Below, one piece after another: positions 8,353 to 16,933 of a stretch of DNA of 64,000 nt. The DNA comes from Pseudarthrobacter siccitolerans (GTDB lineage Bacteria > Actinomycetota > Actinomycetes > Actinomycetales > Micrococcaceae). A program made the position numbers and the translations under genes. The stretch covers positions 2,480,001 to 2,544,000 of the forward strand of contig NZ_JAUSXB010000001.1 of the NCBI RefSeq assembly GCF_030823375.1, written 5' to 3'. The notes under the pieces were generated by a model. The model was not told the DNA's origin. It made no database searches and was given only the letters and a program-made list of their open reading frames with translations. The number at the start of each line of letters is the position of its first letter. Within the stretch, counting starts at the first letter, position 1.

Positions 8353-9444
8353 CTACTTCGCTGCGTCCGCTGCGGTGGCCAGCTCCGGCAGGAACGTGGC
8401 CAGCGCCCAGGGCAGGCTCAACGGGGAGGAGGCGGAGACTGCCAGGACCAGGCTCTTGTCCGCGTCCGCGACGAAGGCACCGTCCTTGACGGCCGGGATC
8501 TGGCCGAGCAGGGGATCGTTCTTGATGGCGTCTGCCTCGCTGGCGTCCTCGACCGAGCTTAGGAAGATGTCGGAGCCGAGTTCGTTGGCCTTCTCTGCGG
8601 ACCATGGCACGAAGAACTCCTTCGAGCCTGCGGACGCCTGCTCGGCAACCGGGGCGAGCTTCATCCCCAGGGAGGTCAGGAATTTCGGCCGGTTGTCATT
8701 GGCCGTGTAGATACCCGTCTGGGTGAGGTCCGAGGGAAGGGCGTAGCCGTAGATGAACGTCTTGCCGGCGAGCTGTGGGTACTCCGCGGCTTCTTCCTTG
8801 ACGGTGGCCTCAGTATCGGAGACCAGCTTGGCTGCTTCGGCATCCTTGCCGAGGGCCTTGCCGATGATGGTGGTGGCGTCCTGCCAGGAGGTGCCATAGG
8901 CCAGCTCGGGGTGGGCCACGACGGGGGCAATCTCGCTGAGCTTCTTGTAGTCCTCTTCCGAGAGGCCGGAGTAGGCGGCGAGGATAACGTCCGGGGCGAG
9001 CTTGGCGATCTCGGTGAAGTTGATGCCGTCAGCCTCGGAGTACTGCACCGGGGCCTTGCCTGAGCCGAATTCCGCGCCGAGTTCCTTCAGCGCTGCGTCC
9101 TTCCAGGGGGTGGAGCCCTGATCGTTGCCGCCCCATTCGTTCTTGGGAACGCCTACGGGCACAACACCGAGGGCAATGGCAACGTCGTCATTGACCCAGG
9201 AGACGGTGGCTACGCGGGTTGGCTGCTTCTCAATGATCGTCTTGCCGTAGACGTGGTCAATGGTGACCGGGAACTGCGCGCTACTGGAGCTCGGTGCGCT
9301 GGAATCCGTGCTGGATGTTGCCGGGCCCGTCGAGCAGGCGGAGAGGGTGAGAGCCGCTGCGGCCAGGACGGCCGTGGCCTTGCCGGCTGATTTCAACAGG
9401 GTGCGGCGGGTGGTGCTGGGCCCGGGGAAGAGGGGGGAAGTCAC
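8353..9444 (-). CDS. Fe-siderophore ABC transporter substrate-binding lipoprotein
   Basis: Surface lipoprotein that captures ferric siderophores and hands them to the permeases. The 363-residue precursor has a twin-Arg-like N-terminus (TTRRTLLK), a hydrophobic stretch and the lipobox LSAC with Cys37, followed by a Ser/Thr-rich tether. The mature part fits the FhuD/FepB class III fold (ATVSWVNDDVAIALGVVPVG, then LAPDVILAAYSGLS). It is the first gene of the operon, and a DtxR/IdeR-like box lies 28 bp upstream of its ATG, so iron-dependent repression is expected. Confidence 0.94.
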   Translation of the reverse strand: MTSPLFPGPSTTRRTLLKSAGKATAVLAAAALTLSACSTGPATSSTDSSAPSSSSAQFPVTIDHVYGKTIIEKQPTRVATVSWVNDDVAIALGVVPVGVPKNEWGGNDQGSTPWKDAALKELGAEFGSGKAPVQYSEADGINFTEIAKLAPDVILAAYSGLSEEDYKKLSEIAPVVAHPELAYGTSWQDATTIIGKALGKDAEAAKLVSDTEATVKEEAAEYPQLAGKTFIYGYALPSDLTQTGIYTANDNRPKFLTSLGMKLAPVAEQASAGSKEFFVPWSAEKANELGSDIFLSSVEDASEADAIKNDPLLGQIPAVKDGAFVADADKSLVLAVSASSPLSLPWALATFLPELATAADAAK

Positions 9445-9471
9445 GGAACTCCTTAAGTGGCGGAAGCGAAC

Positions 9472-9490
9472 TCAAGTAAGGCTAGCCTAC
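9472..9490. promoter_or_regulatory. DtxR/IdeR-like iron box
   Basis: TCAAGTAAGGCTAGCCTAC matches the actinobacterial DtxR/IdeR consensus TTAGGTTAGGCTAACCTAA at 14 of 19 positions by my own count, including the central AGGCTA and CCTA. It lies just upstream of the binding-protein start and is the only candidate control site for the operon. Confidence 0.75.
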
Positions 9491-9604
9491 CCTTGGAGTG
9501 ATTACGCAACGTTTCCGTACCTTATTCCCTTCGTATGACGAAAGACACACTTTTGGCGGCCGAACGGACCTGGACAGGCAAGATGCGGTTCGGCAGGACA
9601 ACAG

Positions 9605-9640
9605 CAAGAGGAGCCGCCCCCCGCGGGGAGGTTCCTCTTG
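9605..9640 (-). terminator. Hairpin terminator downstream of the lipoprotein gene
   Basis: The arms CAAGAGGAGCC and GGTTCCTCTTG pair with one wobble. An inner CCCC-GC-GGGG adds to the stem. It begins 8 bp after the stop codon of the minus-strand lipoprotein gene at 9648, and lacks a clear U-tract, as is common in high-GC actinobacteria. Confidence 0.6.
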
Positions 9641-9647
9641 CTGCCTG

Positions 9648-10331
9648 TCAGCGGTAGGAGAAGCTCATCAGCACCGACTTCAGCGCCTGGCCTTCAGCAC
9701 CCCAGTACCACGCTTTCGCCGCCTCATCGCCCGCGAACGGCGGACCGGTGAACAGCACGTCTGCGGTCAAAATGCGGTCGCCGAGCTTGATCGGGCCGTA
9801 TTGCACCTGCCCGTCGGGCGAGACCGGCGATCCCGCCGTTAGCTCCATGCGGTAAGTAGCAGCCCCAAGAGCGTGATCAACAAAGAACGACGAACTGGGC
9901 GTAGGAACCGCAGCCCCGACCAATCCTGGCACCGGGTCCGTCTCGAGTACGAACCTGGAGACATTACCGGCGGTGGCGTCACCGACCTGGCTGTAGTAGA
10001 TGGCGACCTGCTCGTTGCCGCTGGCATCAAAGACTGCCGCAGTCTCCACCGCAGGGGACGCTGAAACCTGTTCATGCTCCACACGCCACCCGTCCGGGTG
10101 GGCAAAGGACAGGCGGCCATCTGCGAAGGTGAAGGTCACCGGCCCGGCAGGAGCGGGAGAAGAGGTGGCGACGGGAATGATTGATGCTGGCGGGCTTGCC
10201 TCAGCCCTCTGGGCGGCAGTGCCATTGGAGGAACCGCTGTCACCGGCAGTGCCGTCGGCACAGCCCGTGAGGGTGAGGGCTGCGGCGGCGGTGAGCGCCA
10301 TGAAGGTGGCGGCGCGATGTGCTGGGCGCAT
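9648..10331 (-). CDS. Hypothetical lipoprotein
   Basis: Secreted lipoprotein of 227 residues with a lipobox LTGC near residue 24. It has an Ala/Ser/Pro-rich tether and a soluble domain that begins VTFTFADGRLSFAHPDGWRVE, reminiscent of the photosystem-II-reaction-like or LpqN/Mog1-like fold found in actinobacterial lipoproteins. The function is unknown. It lies downstream of jetC on the same strand after a 195-bp gap, has its own good ribosome binding site (GAAAGG) and its own terminator, and is probably a separate transcript. It occupies the place where jetD would normally be. Confidence 0.75.
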   Translation of the reverse strand: MRPAHRAATFMALTAAAALTLTGCADGTAGDSGSSNGTAAQRAEASPPASIIPVATSSPAPAGPVTFTFADGRLSFAHPDGWRVEHEQVSASPAVETAAVFDASGNEQVAIYYSQVGDATAGNVSRFVLETDPVPGLVGAAVPTPSSSFFVDHALGAATYRMELTAGSPVSPDGQVQYGPIKLGDRILTADVLFTGPPFAGDEAAKAWYWGAEGQALKSVLMSFSYR

Positions 10332-10526
10332 TTGCGGTGCCTTTCAAGGGAAGGCCGTCATTCTCCACGGGCGTCAGATGCAGGACCCAGCGTTCCACAA
10401 GTACCCGACCAGGAGGATGAAGGCGAGTGTTTGATGCCGACCAGCATGGCACCAGAACAGCAGCCTTCAACAGCTCTCACGCAATATATCCATCGATTTG
10501 TTATAAAGCCCGTCCGCTGATGACAG

Positions 10527-13500
10527 CTAGCGCAAAACGATGTCCACCGGGTTCGCTTCGGACCGCCACGCGCCCTCTTGCCCCGGCCGCGGCTTGATGA
10601 CCGGAGCCGTCAGCACGCCCGAGCGGTTGGTGCGCCTGTCCCGCAGGATTTCGGTGACGGAGCCCAGGTGCCGGGACAGGTCGATGACGTTCTCCGGTGC
10701 AGCGAGAAGCAGCTGGAATCCGAACTCGTGCAGGGCCTTGATCCCGGCGCCTGCAAACTCCTCGGAAGCCAGCACAAAGGCCTCGTCCATCATCACGGTG
10801 CCGTAGGTGGTGAAGCCCTGCTCCGCGATGCCCAGCTGGTAGCTCAGTGCGGCCGCCATGATGAAGGCCGTGAAGCGCTGCCGCTCGCCGCCGGACATGG
10901 ATCCGGTGTCCGCATGCATAAAGACCTCGGACTTTTTGGCACCACGGGGGCCTGTTGCCTCACGGTGCTCCTTGCACTGGATGAACAGGTGCCCGCGCAC
11001 ATCGAGCACTTCGGCCCGCCAGCGCCTGTCTTCCGGCGCCTGGGAGCCCAGCCGCTTGACCAGGGTTTCCAGGGACTTGTAGCGGGCGGTGAGCTCGGCG
11101 TCGTCGTCCCTTTCCACGGTGGCGCCGTCGGTCCGGGCGCTGTCGGTCCGCGCACCGTCCGTCTTTACCGGGCGGCTGTGCCGGGCCTTCAGGGCGTTCT
11201 GGATGGCGTCCTTGAACTGCTTGGCCGTGGGCGGCAGGGTTTGCTTGATGTCCAGTTCCAGGAAGCTGCCCTCATGGAAGTTGACCTGTGACAGGATGCC
11301 GTTCAGCGGCAGGATGCGGCTGGTGATGGAACGGCGTTCCTCATCCAGCAGGTGCAGCAGCGTGCTGAAGGATTCGTGTGTGCGCTGGTTGAAGAACTGC
11401 CGGAATTCGGCTTCCTGGGCGGGCAGCCCGTCGCTGACGATGGCGTGGTAGCGGGTCTCGAACTCACCCGCGGCGCCGATGCTGGTGCCGTGGTCCGCAG
11501 AAATAGCGCTGCCCCACTCGCGCACGAACCCCTCAAAAATCCGGGTGAGCCGCTCTGCCGTGGCCTGCCCGCGCGATTCCGCGGTGTGCAGCTCGCCGAG
11601 GAGCGCGGTCCGCACCCGGTTGGCGAGGTTGTCCAGCTCGTGCATTTCGCTGACGTCGCCGAAATCGGCAAAGTACGGTTCCAGCGCGACGACTGTAGCG
11701 TCCGACGGCGGCACCTGGGCCAGCCGCTCCCGCGCAGCTTCCAGCAGCGAATCAGCGGCCGTCAACTGCCGGTCCAGCGCTTTGTATTCGCTCTGCAGGA
11801 CGGCAGCCGCCTCGGTGCTGGACTGGTGTTTCTGCCGCACCCCCTCGATGGTGGCGCGGAGCGGCTCCAGGTCAGCCTGCGCGGCCAGGGCGTCCTTCAG
11901 CCGCTGCTCGATCCTGGCAAGCTCCTCGGCCGCCACTACCGCCGAAACCTGCTCCCAGGGGCGATGGTCCTCCGCGATCCGCCGCAGCACGTCAAGCTGC
12001 CGGCTCATGCCCTGGTGCGATTCCTCGCGGCTCTGGGCCAGCTCAGCCGCTTTGGCCACCTCCTGGCGCAGGTCCTCCACCTGGCCGGCCACGAGTTCCA
12101 GCTTGGCGGCGTTGTCGAACCCGAGGACGTAATCCTGCCGGCTGGTGAACCTGTCGTCCTTTTCCACGGTGTGGCGGTTGCGCTTCACCACGCCGCCCAC
12201 GCTGAGGCCACGGTCCAGCCCGGCGAGCTCGTCGGGGTCCTCCACGCAGGGGTAGGCGAAGTCGAGCGCGATGCGCTCGCGGATCCATGCCCCGGCTTCG
12301 GCGGCGACGCCGGTGGCGAGGATGTCCAGCTTGGTCAGCAGGTCGCCGTCGTGCACGTCCTCAAGCGCCAGCGCACCGCCGGTGAGCGGCCTGGAAACGT
12401 CGACGGCCCGCAATGCGCCGCGCACGTTGTGGTCATTGAGGTAGCGGGTCACCGCGGCGAAATGCTCGCCGGGGACCAGCAGGGTGGTGGCGAGGTTCCG
12501 GAGCGCCCGCTCGGCGGCGGGACGCCACTTTTCCTCGCCCTCGGCGAGGTCCATCAGTTCCCCGGCGAACGGCATCCGGTCCTCCGGAATGCCGGTGGCG
12601 GCGGCGATGGCAGAGCGGTTTTCAATGCTCGACGGCGGCAGCAGGGACTTGCGTGTCTTCAGCGACACGAGCTCCTGCTCAGCCGCGGCCAGCTCCCGCT
12701 TCTTCGTGGCGTGGGCGTCGAAGGCTTCAAAGCGGAGCTCCTGCAGGGCCTGGGAGTCATCCTTCAGCTCAGCGGACCGGGCGGCAGCCTGCTCGTGCGC
12801 CTGCTCCCAGCCTTCCTCGGTCCATTCAAGCTGCAGGCCGGCGTCGGTCAGCGCCTGGCGCGCAGCTTCCTCCACCTGCTGGCGGAGCTTCAGGCCCACG
12901 CGGGCGTTGTCCAGCGACTGCTCGATCGCGGAGATGGCGTTGCCGCCCTGGTTGTTGTAGTCCGTCTCCAGCTGGCGCAATTCCTTGGCCAGGCCGTCCC
13001 GGACCGTACGCTCCGCGCCGAGCTCCTTGGCCTTCGCCTGGGCAAGCTCCTTGAAGCGCGCCAGGGTTTTCTGGTGGACCGTGACCGCGAGTTTTTGCTT
13101 GTACGCGTCGAACTCCCCGCCGGCGAGGTCCCGCAGCCGGTTGGCGTCCAGCAGCGACTGCGCGTACTCCCGGTTCAGGCCGGGCACCGGGGCCAGCTGG
13201 TCACGCTGCTGCCGGACGTCCTCCAGCCGCTGCCTGATGGACATCAGGTTGCTGAACTCCTCCACCACGTCGTCCGCCGCCGCGAGCGTTGCCGGGGCGT
13301 CCAGAACCTGATCGCGGAAGAAGGTGTTGACGCTGCCGCCCAGGCCCTTGCCTGCCTGGATGACCCGCAGGAGCGGCAGGGCCTGGTCCGAGTTGATGCC
13401 CAGCAGCCGGCGGAAACGCTCCGCGAAGGCCTTATGCACATCAAAGACCTGGGCGTCCGGGAAAATGGTCTCCAGGGCAGCCTTCGTGAACCGTTTGTCC

Positions 13501-14006
13501 GCGATGCCTTCCAGCGCCTCCAGATCCAGGGGCACGTGGTCGATCAGGTAGAACCGGCCCACGCTCGACTCCGTGCCATTCTTCGGCAGGTCGAACAGCG
13601 CCGAAACCGTCACCCTGGTGCCGGCCGCGTTATCAAACGTCAGCGCGACGGCGGACCAGGTGGCACCCGGCCGCTGGAAAGCACTCGCCGAGCCCTCGCC
13701 CACGGCCTTGTCGCCCACCTTGCCGCGCATGTACGTAAACGTGGTCCGCTTGTCCTCCACGGCACCGCCCGAACGCTGGGCTGCGGCCTCATTGGACCTT
13801 GGCCTCGCGTCGAAGACCCGCAGCATCGCGTCGAACAGCGTCGACTTGCCCACGCCCGAGTTGCCCGTCAGCAGCGTCCCGTTCCGGTCCACGTGCATGG
13901 TGTGCGCCCCATGGAACGTGCCCCAGTTGACCACCTGCACCAGGGCAAGGCGCATCTGGCCGGGGTTCGTCAGGTCCCCGATCGGCAGCATGCTCGCGAT
14001 GCTCAT
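10527..14006 (-). CDS. jetC: Wadjet/MksB-type SMC ATPase JetC
   Basis: Condensin-like ATPase of 1159 residues, the motor subunit of JetABC(D)/MksBEF(G) complexes that bind DNA and extrude loops. Walker A is GNSGVGKS (48-55). The middle is long alpha-helical coiled coil. The ABC signature is MSGGERQ (about 1037-1043) and Walker B is VMMDEA (about 1071-1076), so the ATPase looks intact. A short hydrophilic repeat [14 protein letters not shown] lies near residues 950-970. Its start overlaps the jetB stop by 4 bp. In described type I Wadjet loci jetD follows jetC; here a lipoprotein gene follows instead. Confidence 0.92.
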   Translation of the reverse strand: MSIASMLPIGDLTNPGQMRLALVQVVNWGTFHGAHTMHVDRNGTLLTGNSGVGKSTLFDAMLRVFDARPRSNEAAAQRSGGAVEDKRTTFTYMRGKVGDKAVGEGSASAFQRPGATWSAVALTFDNAAGTRVTVSALFDLPKNGTESSVGRFYLIDHVPLDLEALEGIADKRFTKAALETIFPDAQVFDVHKAFAERFRRLLGINSDQALPLLRVIQAGKGLGGSVNTFFRDQVLDAPATLAAADDVVEEFSNLMSIRQRLEDVRQQRDQLAPVPGLNREYAQSLLDANRLRDLAGGEFDAYKQKLAVTVHQKTLARFKELAQAKAKELGAERTVRDGLAKELRQLETDYNNQGGNAISAIEQSLDNARVGLKLRQQVEEAARQALTDAGLQLEWTEEGWEQAHEQAAARSAELKDDSQALQELRFEAFDAHATKKRELAAAEQELVSLKTRKSLLPPSSIENRSAIAAATGIPEDRMPFAGELMDLAEGEEKWRPAAERALRNLATTLLVPGEHFAAVTRYLNDHNVRGALRAVDVSRPLTGGALALEDVHDGDLLTKLDILATGVAAEAGAWIRERIALDFAYPCVEDPDELAGLDRGLSVGGVVKRNRHTVEKDDRFTSRQDYVLGFDNAAKLELVAGQVEDLRQEVAKAAELAQSREESHQGMSRQLDVLRRIAEDHRPWEQVSAVVAAEELARIEQRLKDALAAQADLEPLRATIEGVRQKHQSSTEAAAVLQSEYKALDRQLTAADSLLEAARERLAQVPPSDATVVALEPYFADFGDVSEMHELDNLANRVRTALLGELHTAESRGQATAERLTRIFEGFVREWGSAISADHGTSIGAAGEFETRYHAIVSDGLPAQEAEFRQFFNQRTHESFSTLLHLLDEERRSITSRILPLNGILSQVNFHEGSFLELDIKQTLPPTAKQFKDAIQNALKARHSRPVKTDGARTDSARTDGATVERDDDAELTARYKSLETLVKRLGSQAPEDRRWRAEVLDVRGHLFIQCKEHREATGPRGAKKSEVFMHADTGSMSGGERQRFTAFIMAAALSYQLGIAEQGFTTYGTVMMDEAFVLASEEFAGAGIKALHEFGFQLLLAAPENVIDLSRHLGSVTEILRDRRTNRSGVLTAPVIKPRPGQEGAWRSEANPVDIVLR

Positions 14007-14887
14007 TTGGTTGCCTCCGCTTCGGTGGTCGAGCCTGTCGAGACTCTGGTTTCGGCAGGCTCAACCACCGGATCGTCGTCCTCGGTTTCGACAGGCTCAA
14101 CCACCGGATCTGCTTCGAGGTCTATCAGGGGCTCTGTGCCGGTGGGGTCTGTTGTAGCTGCTGCGAGGGCTTCTATCTGCGCCGGGATGTCCCCGATGTT
14201 TTCGAACGGGAGGGCCAGGGGCAGGGCGTTGGAGATGGTGTAGACGTCGTCCAGACCGGTGGGGAGGAGGAGCTGCCGGGCCAGGAGCTTGGTAATGGCC
14301 CGGTTGACAACGTCCGAGTCCCGGAGCGCGTCCTGCTGCCCCGCGGGCTGGTAGTGGGCCACCAGGTCGGAGATTTCTTCGCGGGTGATGGTGGGATCTG
14401 TCTGCGCGGTGACGTGCCGGTCAAGGAGCAGGCGCATCCTTAGCAGCACGATGGTCTCAACCCGGCTGAGCGCACGCTGCTGCCGAAGGATGCTGGAACG
14501 GGTGCTGCCTCCGATGGCGTCCGGATCGACCGGGCGCAGTACGGCGATCTTCCGTTCGTGGTCCAGCTGCATGGTGAGGAACAGTTCGGACAGCCGGCTG
14601 CGCAGGATGACCTGATGATCCAGCAGGACGGTCCAGAGTTTCTCGTCCCGGCCGCCGTCCACGTAAGGGCCCTTGAGAAGTTTCACCAGCGCCTGCCGCA
14701 CCTTCATGGACAACACACCGGTATCGCCAGGGAAAAGGGCGGCGCCGTCAACGAACGTGTCGCGGGGAGTTATTGAGAAGGAGTCGGGCCTGGTTCCGCT
14801 CACCACCTGGGTCACGTCGGGCTCAACCACCGCCTCGGTGACGGGCCCAACCTCCGGGGCGGCCGTCGTCGTCATGTCTTCAGTCAT
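14003..14887 (-). CDS. jetB: Wadjet/MksE-type kite subunit JetB (DUF4194)
   Basis: Winged-helix dimer subunit that bridges JetA and the SMC heads, about 294 residues. The DUF4194 core runs from [20 protein letters not shown] through [18 protein letters not shown] to [22 protein letters not shown] chose the ATG at 14885-14887 because AAGGA precedes it and the stop of jetA lies 2 bp upstream; the frame extends further but only as antisense of jetA. The last 25 or so residues ([19 protein letters not shown]) are encoded by copies of a dispersed palindromic repeat and are unlikely to belong to the original fold. Confidence 0.88.
   Translation of the reverse strand: MTEDMTTTAAPEVGPVTEAVVEPDVTQVVSGTRPDSFSITPRDTFVDGAALFPGDTGVLSMKVRQALVKLLKGPYVDGGRDEKLWTVLLDHQVILRSRLSELFLTMQLDHERKIAVLRPVDPDAIGGSTRSSILRQQRALSRVETIVLLRMRLLLDRHVTAQTDPTITREEISDLVAHYQPAGQQDALRDSDVVNRAITKLLARQLLLPTGLDDVYTISNALPLALPFENIGDIPAQIEALAAATTDPTGTEPLIDLEADPVVEPVETEDDDPVVEPAETRVSTGSTTEAEATK
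14024..14105. repeat. Dispersed palindromic (REP-like) elements inside the jetB 3' end
   Basis: Three copies of a 21-22-bp element are seen: GGTGGTCGAGCCTGTCGAGAC at 14024-14044, and the opposite orientation GGTTTCGGCAGGCTCAACC plus ACC at 14048-14069 and GGTTTCGACAGGCTCAACC plus ACC at 14084-14105. The first two form an inverted pair. From memory this sequence is recurrent in intergenic DNA of Micrococcales; I cannot verify copy number here. Confidence 0.8.
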
Positions 14888-14889
14888 CG

Positions 14890-16338
14890 TCAATCCTTCG
14901 GGAGGGTGACCAGCGGCAGGTAGGCCCTGCGCGTGGTGCCGTCGATCTGTTCGAAGTCCAGGGCGTCCACCGCTTGGGTGTTGAAGGCAGCGCCTTCGTG
15001 CAGGGCGTGCGAGAGGAGTGCCCGGATGCTGTTGATGTGCTGTTCCTCCGGCGGCAGCTGCTGCCACGCCTCGGAGAGGGTGGACGCGCCGGCCATGGCG
15101 GACCGCACCACCGCGGGCTTGGCTTTGCCGGTCCTCGGCGAGCGCACGCGGTCGGAATCGCTGAAGGCAATGGGGTCGGCCAGTTTGGGCGGCGCCGCGA
15201 ACTCGTCCGGATCAAAAAGCTTCACCATGGACAGCGACTCGAATCCCGCGTTGAAGAGCACAGGGCCAGGCACCAGGCCGGGGCGTTCCCGTTCGTACGG
15301 AAGGGACCGGATGGCCTGCTCCGCTTCCCGCAGGACCTGCCGGAGCCGGACCGACTGGCGGAAGTCGTCGCTTTGGACGTACGTGTTGAGGCTTTCGCTG
15401 AGCTTGCCGTAAATCCGCTGGATCTGGCTGTGCTGCTGCCGGAGTTCGGCCACCAGGTTCTTCAGGGTTTCCCGGTCCTCAGGCGAAAGGTCGTCCGCGA
15501 ACTGCCGGCTGAGGACTTCGCCGATAGCAGACCGGAACCGCAACTGCTGTTGCGGGTCCTCAAGGAACGCGGTGAAGGAACGGAAGGTCCGGCCTTCCGG
15601 GCTCTGGCGGAGCCGCTTGTCAGCTTCCAGGACCTGGGCCATGGTGGCGCCCTTGGTCAGTGACTCCTCGATGATCTGGTTGCGCAGCCCGCCCACCAGC
15701 TCCTCGATCCGGTCACGCATCTTCTTGTAATCGGCCGGCAGGCTCGCCGCGAGGTCCAGGATGTTCCCGGCAGCCTCCACGGCTTCGTCGTCATCAAGCA
15801 GGCCGTCGAACTCGCCTGTGCTGATGTCCTGGATCAGCTGCTGGCGCTCCTCGATCTCGTCTTCCAGCGCCTCGAGGCGGGCGCTCTGGTCCGGGTTGGT
15901 CTCGTTGGCGAGCTTCTCCACGTCGCCAAGCAGCGTGCCCAGGCGGGAACCGTTGAGGGTGGAGCGGTCACTGGAAAGGCTGTCCAGGAACGCGAGCACA
16001 CGTGCCGCCGGCTCGGTGACCTCGTACACGATCTGCCCGGACTGGTTCCGCCGCGTCAGGAACTGCCGCCGCGTCCACTCGTCGCCGAAGGTTTTCCCGT
16101 TGGCCCCGCCGCCCAGCCCGGGCTCCTGCCGCCGGAGCTCCTCAAGGAAGGAGTCGACGTCGGCATGGAATTCCTCGAGCGGAAGCTGCGGCCGGGTGCG
16201 GGCGAAGGATGCCTGCAGCACCGCGATCACCCAGGGTGCGGAGCGCGTAAGGGCCCAGGCAGGTCCTTTGGTGAGGAGCTCGAGGTCCCGGAGCCGGGCG
16301 CTGATGGCGTCAGCGGATGACCTGGCGGAGCGGGGCAC
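14890..16338 (-). CDS. jetA: Wadjet/MksF-type kleisin JetA (DUF3375)
   Basis: Kleisin-like subunit of 482 residues matching DUF3375: [18 protein letters not shown] at the N-terminus, [17 protein letters not shown] near residue 270 and [20 protein letters not shown] in the C-terminal third. It links the two JetC heads through JetB. The GTG start has AAGGAG five bases upstream and a TATAAA-like -10 box a little further, so this is the promoter-proximal gene of the operon. The length is normal for the family. Confidence 0.92.
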   Translation of the reverse strand: MPRSARSSADAISARLRDLELLTKGPAWALTRSAPWVIAVLQASFARTRPQLPLEEFHADVDSFLEELRRQEPGLGGGANGKTFGDEWTRRQFLTRRNQSGQIVYEVTEPAARVLAFLDSLSSDRSTLNGSRLGTLLGDVEKLANETNPDQSARLEALEDEIEERQQLIQDISTGEFDGLLDDDEAVEAAGNILDLAASLPADYKKMRDRIEELVGGLRNQIIEESLTKGATMAQVLEADKRLRQSPEGRTFRSFTAFLEDPQQQLRFRSAIGEVLSRQFADDLSPEDRETLKNLVAELRQQHSQIQRIYGKLSESLNTYVQSDDFRQSVRLRQVLREAEQAIRSLPYERERPGLVPGPVLFNAGFESLSMVKLFDPDEFAAPPKLADPIAFSDSDRVRSPRTGKAKPAVVRSAMAGASTLSEAWQQLPPEEQHINSIRALLSHALHEGAAFNTQAVDALDFEQIDGTTRRAYLPLVTLPKD

Positions 16339-16569
16339 ACACTCTCCTTGGACTGTTTATATGGGCTGGGGCAGGGGCACTGATGGAAAAGTGCCAAGTA
16401 CAAGGTTAACGCAGGCCCCCGCAACCACCCCGTGACCTACTCAGCCGTAGTATTTCGATCCAATATCAACAGTCACATCTGCCCCATCCGCCCCTAGCCT
16501 GGGCCGCAACCTGCCCCTACGCTCGTGCTTACTGACTTCAGGCCAAGCAACGTCGCAGCAGGGGGATTC

Positions 16570-16872
16570 ATGCAGTTCGATCTAAGCTCGGTGGAAACCG
16601 CAACCTTGGTATTCATCGGCACGCTCGTATTCGGCCTTATTTTGGCGGCCTTCGTCCTGGTGGCGGGACTGGTGGCACTGGTGCTGCTGGGCGCCGGAAA
16701 GCTCAGCTGGACGGTGGTTTCCCTGGCGCTCTTGACAGTGGTCCACGGCATCAACGCGGGCTGGGAGCGGCTGGTGCACCACACGGCCGCAATCGACGCC
16801 GGCGGGGACTTTCAGGCGCAACCCACCCCTAGCACCGGAACCTACCCGCGGGTAATATTGAGAGACAGCTAA
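16570..16872 (+). CDS. Small membrane protein, unknown function
   Basis: Protein of 100 residues with two predicted membrane segments, around residues 10-30 and 33-60, and a polar C-terminal tail. I start it at the ATG at 16570 because AGGGGGA lies just before it; an in-frame start 45 bp upstream lacks such a site. It is divergent from jetA across a 230-bp gap. No family is recognised. Confidence 0.6.
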   Translation: MQFDLSSVETATLVFIGTLVFGLILAAFVLVAGLVALVLLGAGKLSWTVVSLALLTVVHGINAGWERLVHHTAAIDAGGDFQAQPTPSTGTYPRVILRDS

Positions 16873-16933
16873 AGGGTTCTCCAACCCGGCGGATCCTATG
16901 GCTACGAAAGCCATCCGGCCAAGGAGATAACCC

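Noticed and set aside
10332..10526. jetD remnant between jetC and the lipoprotein gene
   Set aside because: The gap is only 195 bp and none of its frames resembles DUF3322 or DUF2220.
14024..14105. Att sites or insertion-sequence ends
   Set aside because: The elements are short palindromes with no transposase or target duplication visible.
11352..14243. A 963-codon plus-strand open frame opposite jetC
   Set aside because: It is a codon-bias shadow of the intact jetC gene in high-GC DNA, with no family motifs.
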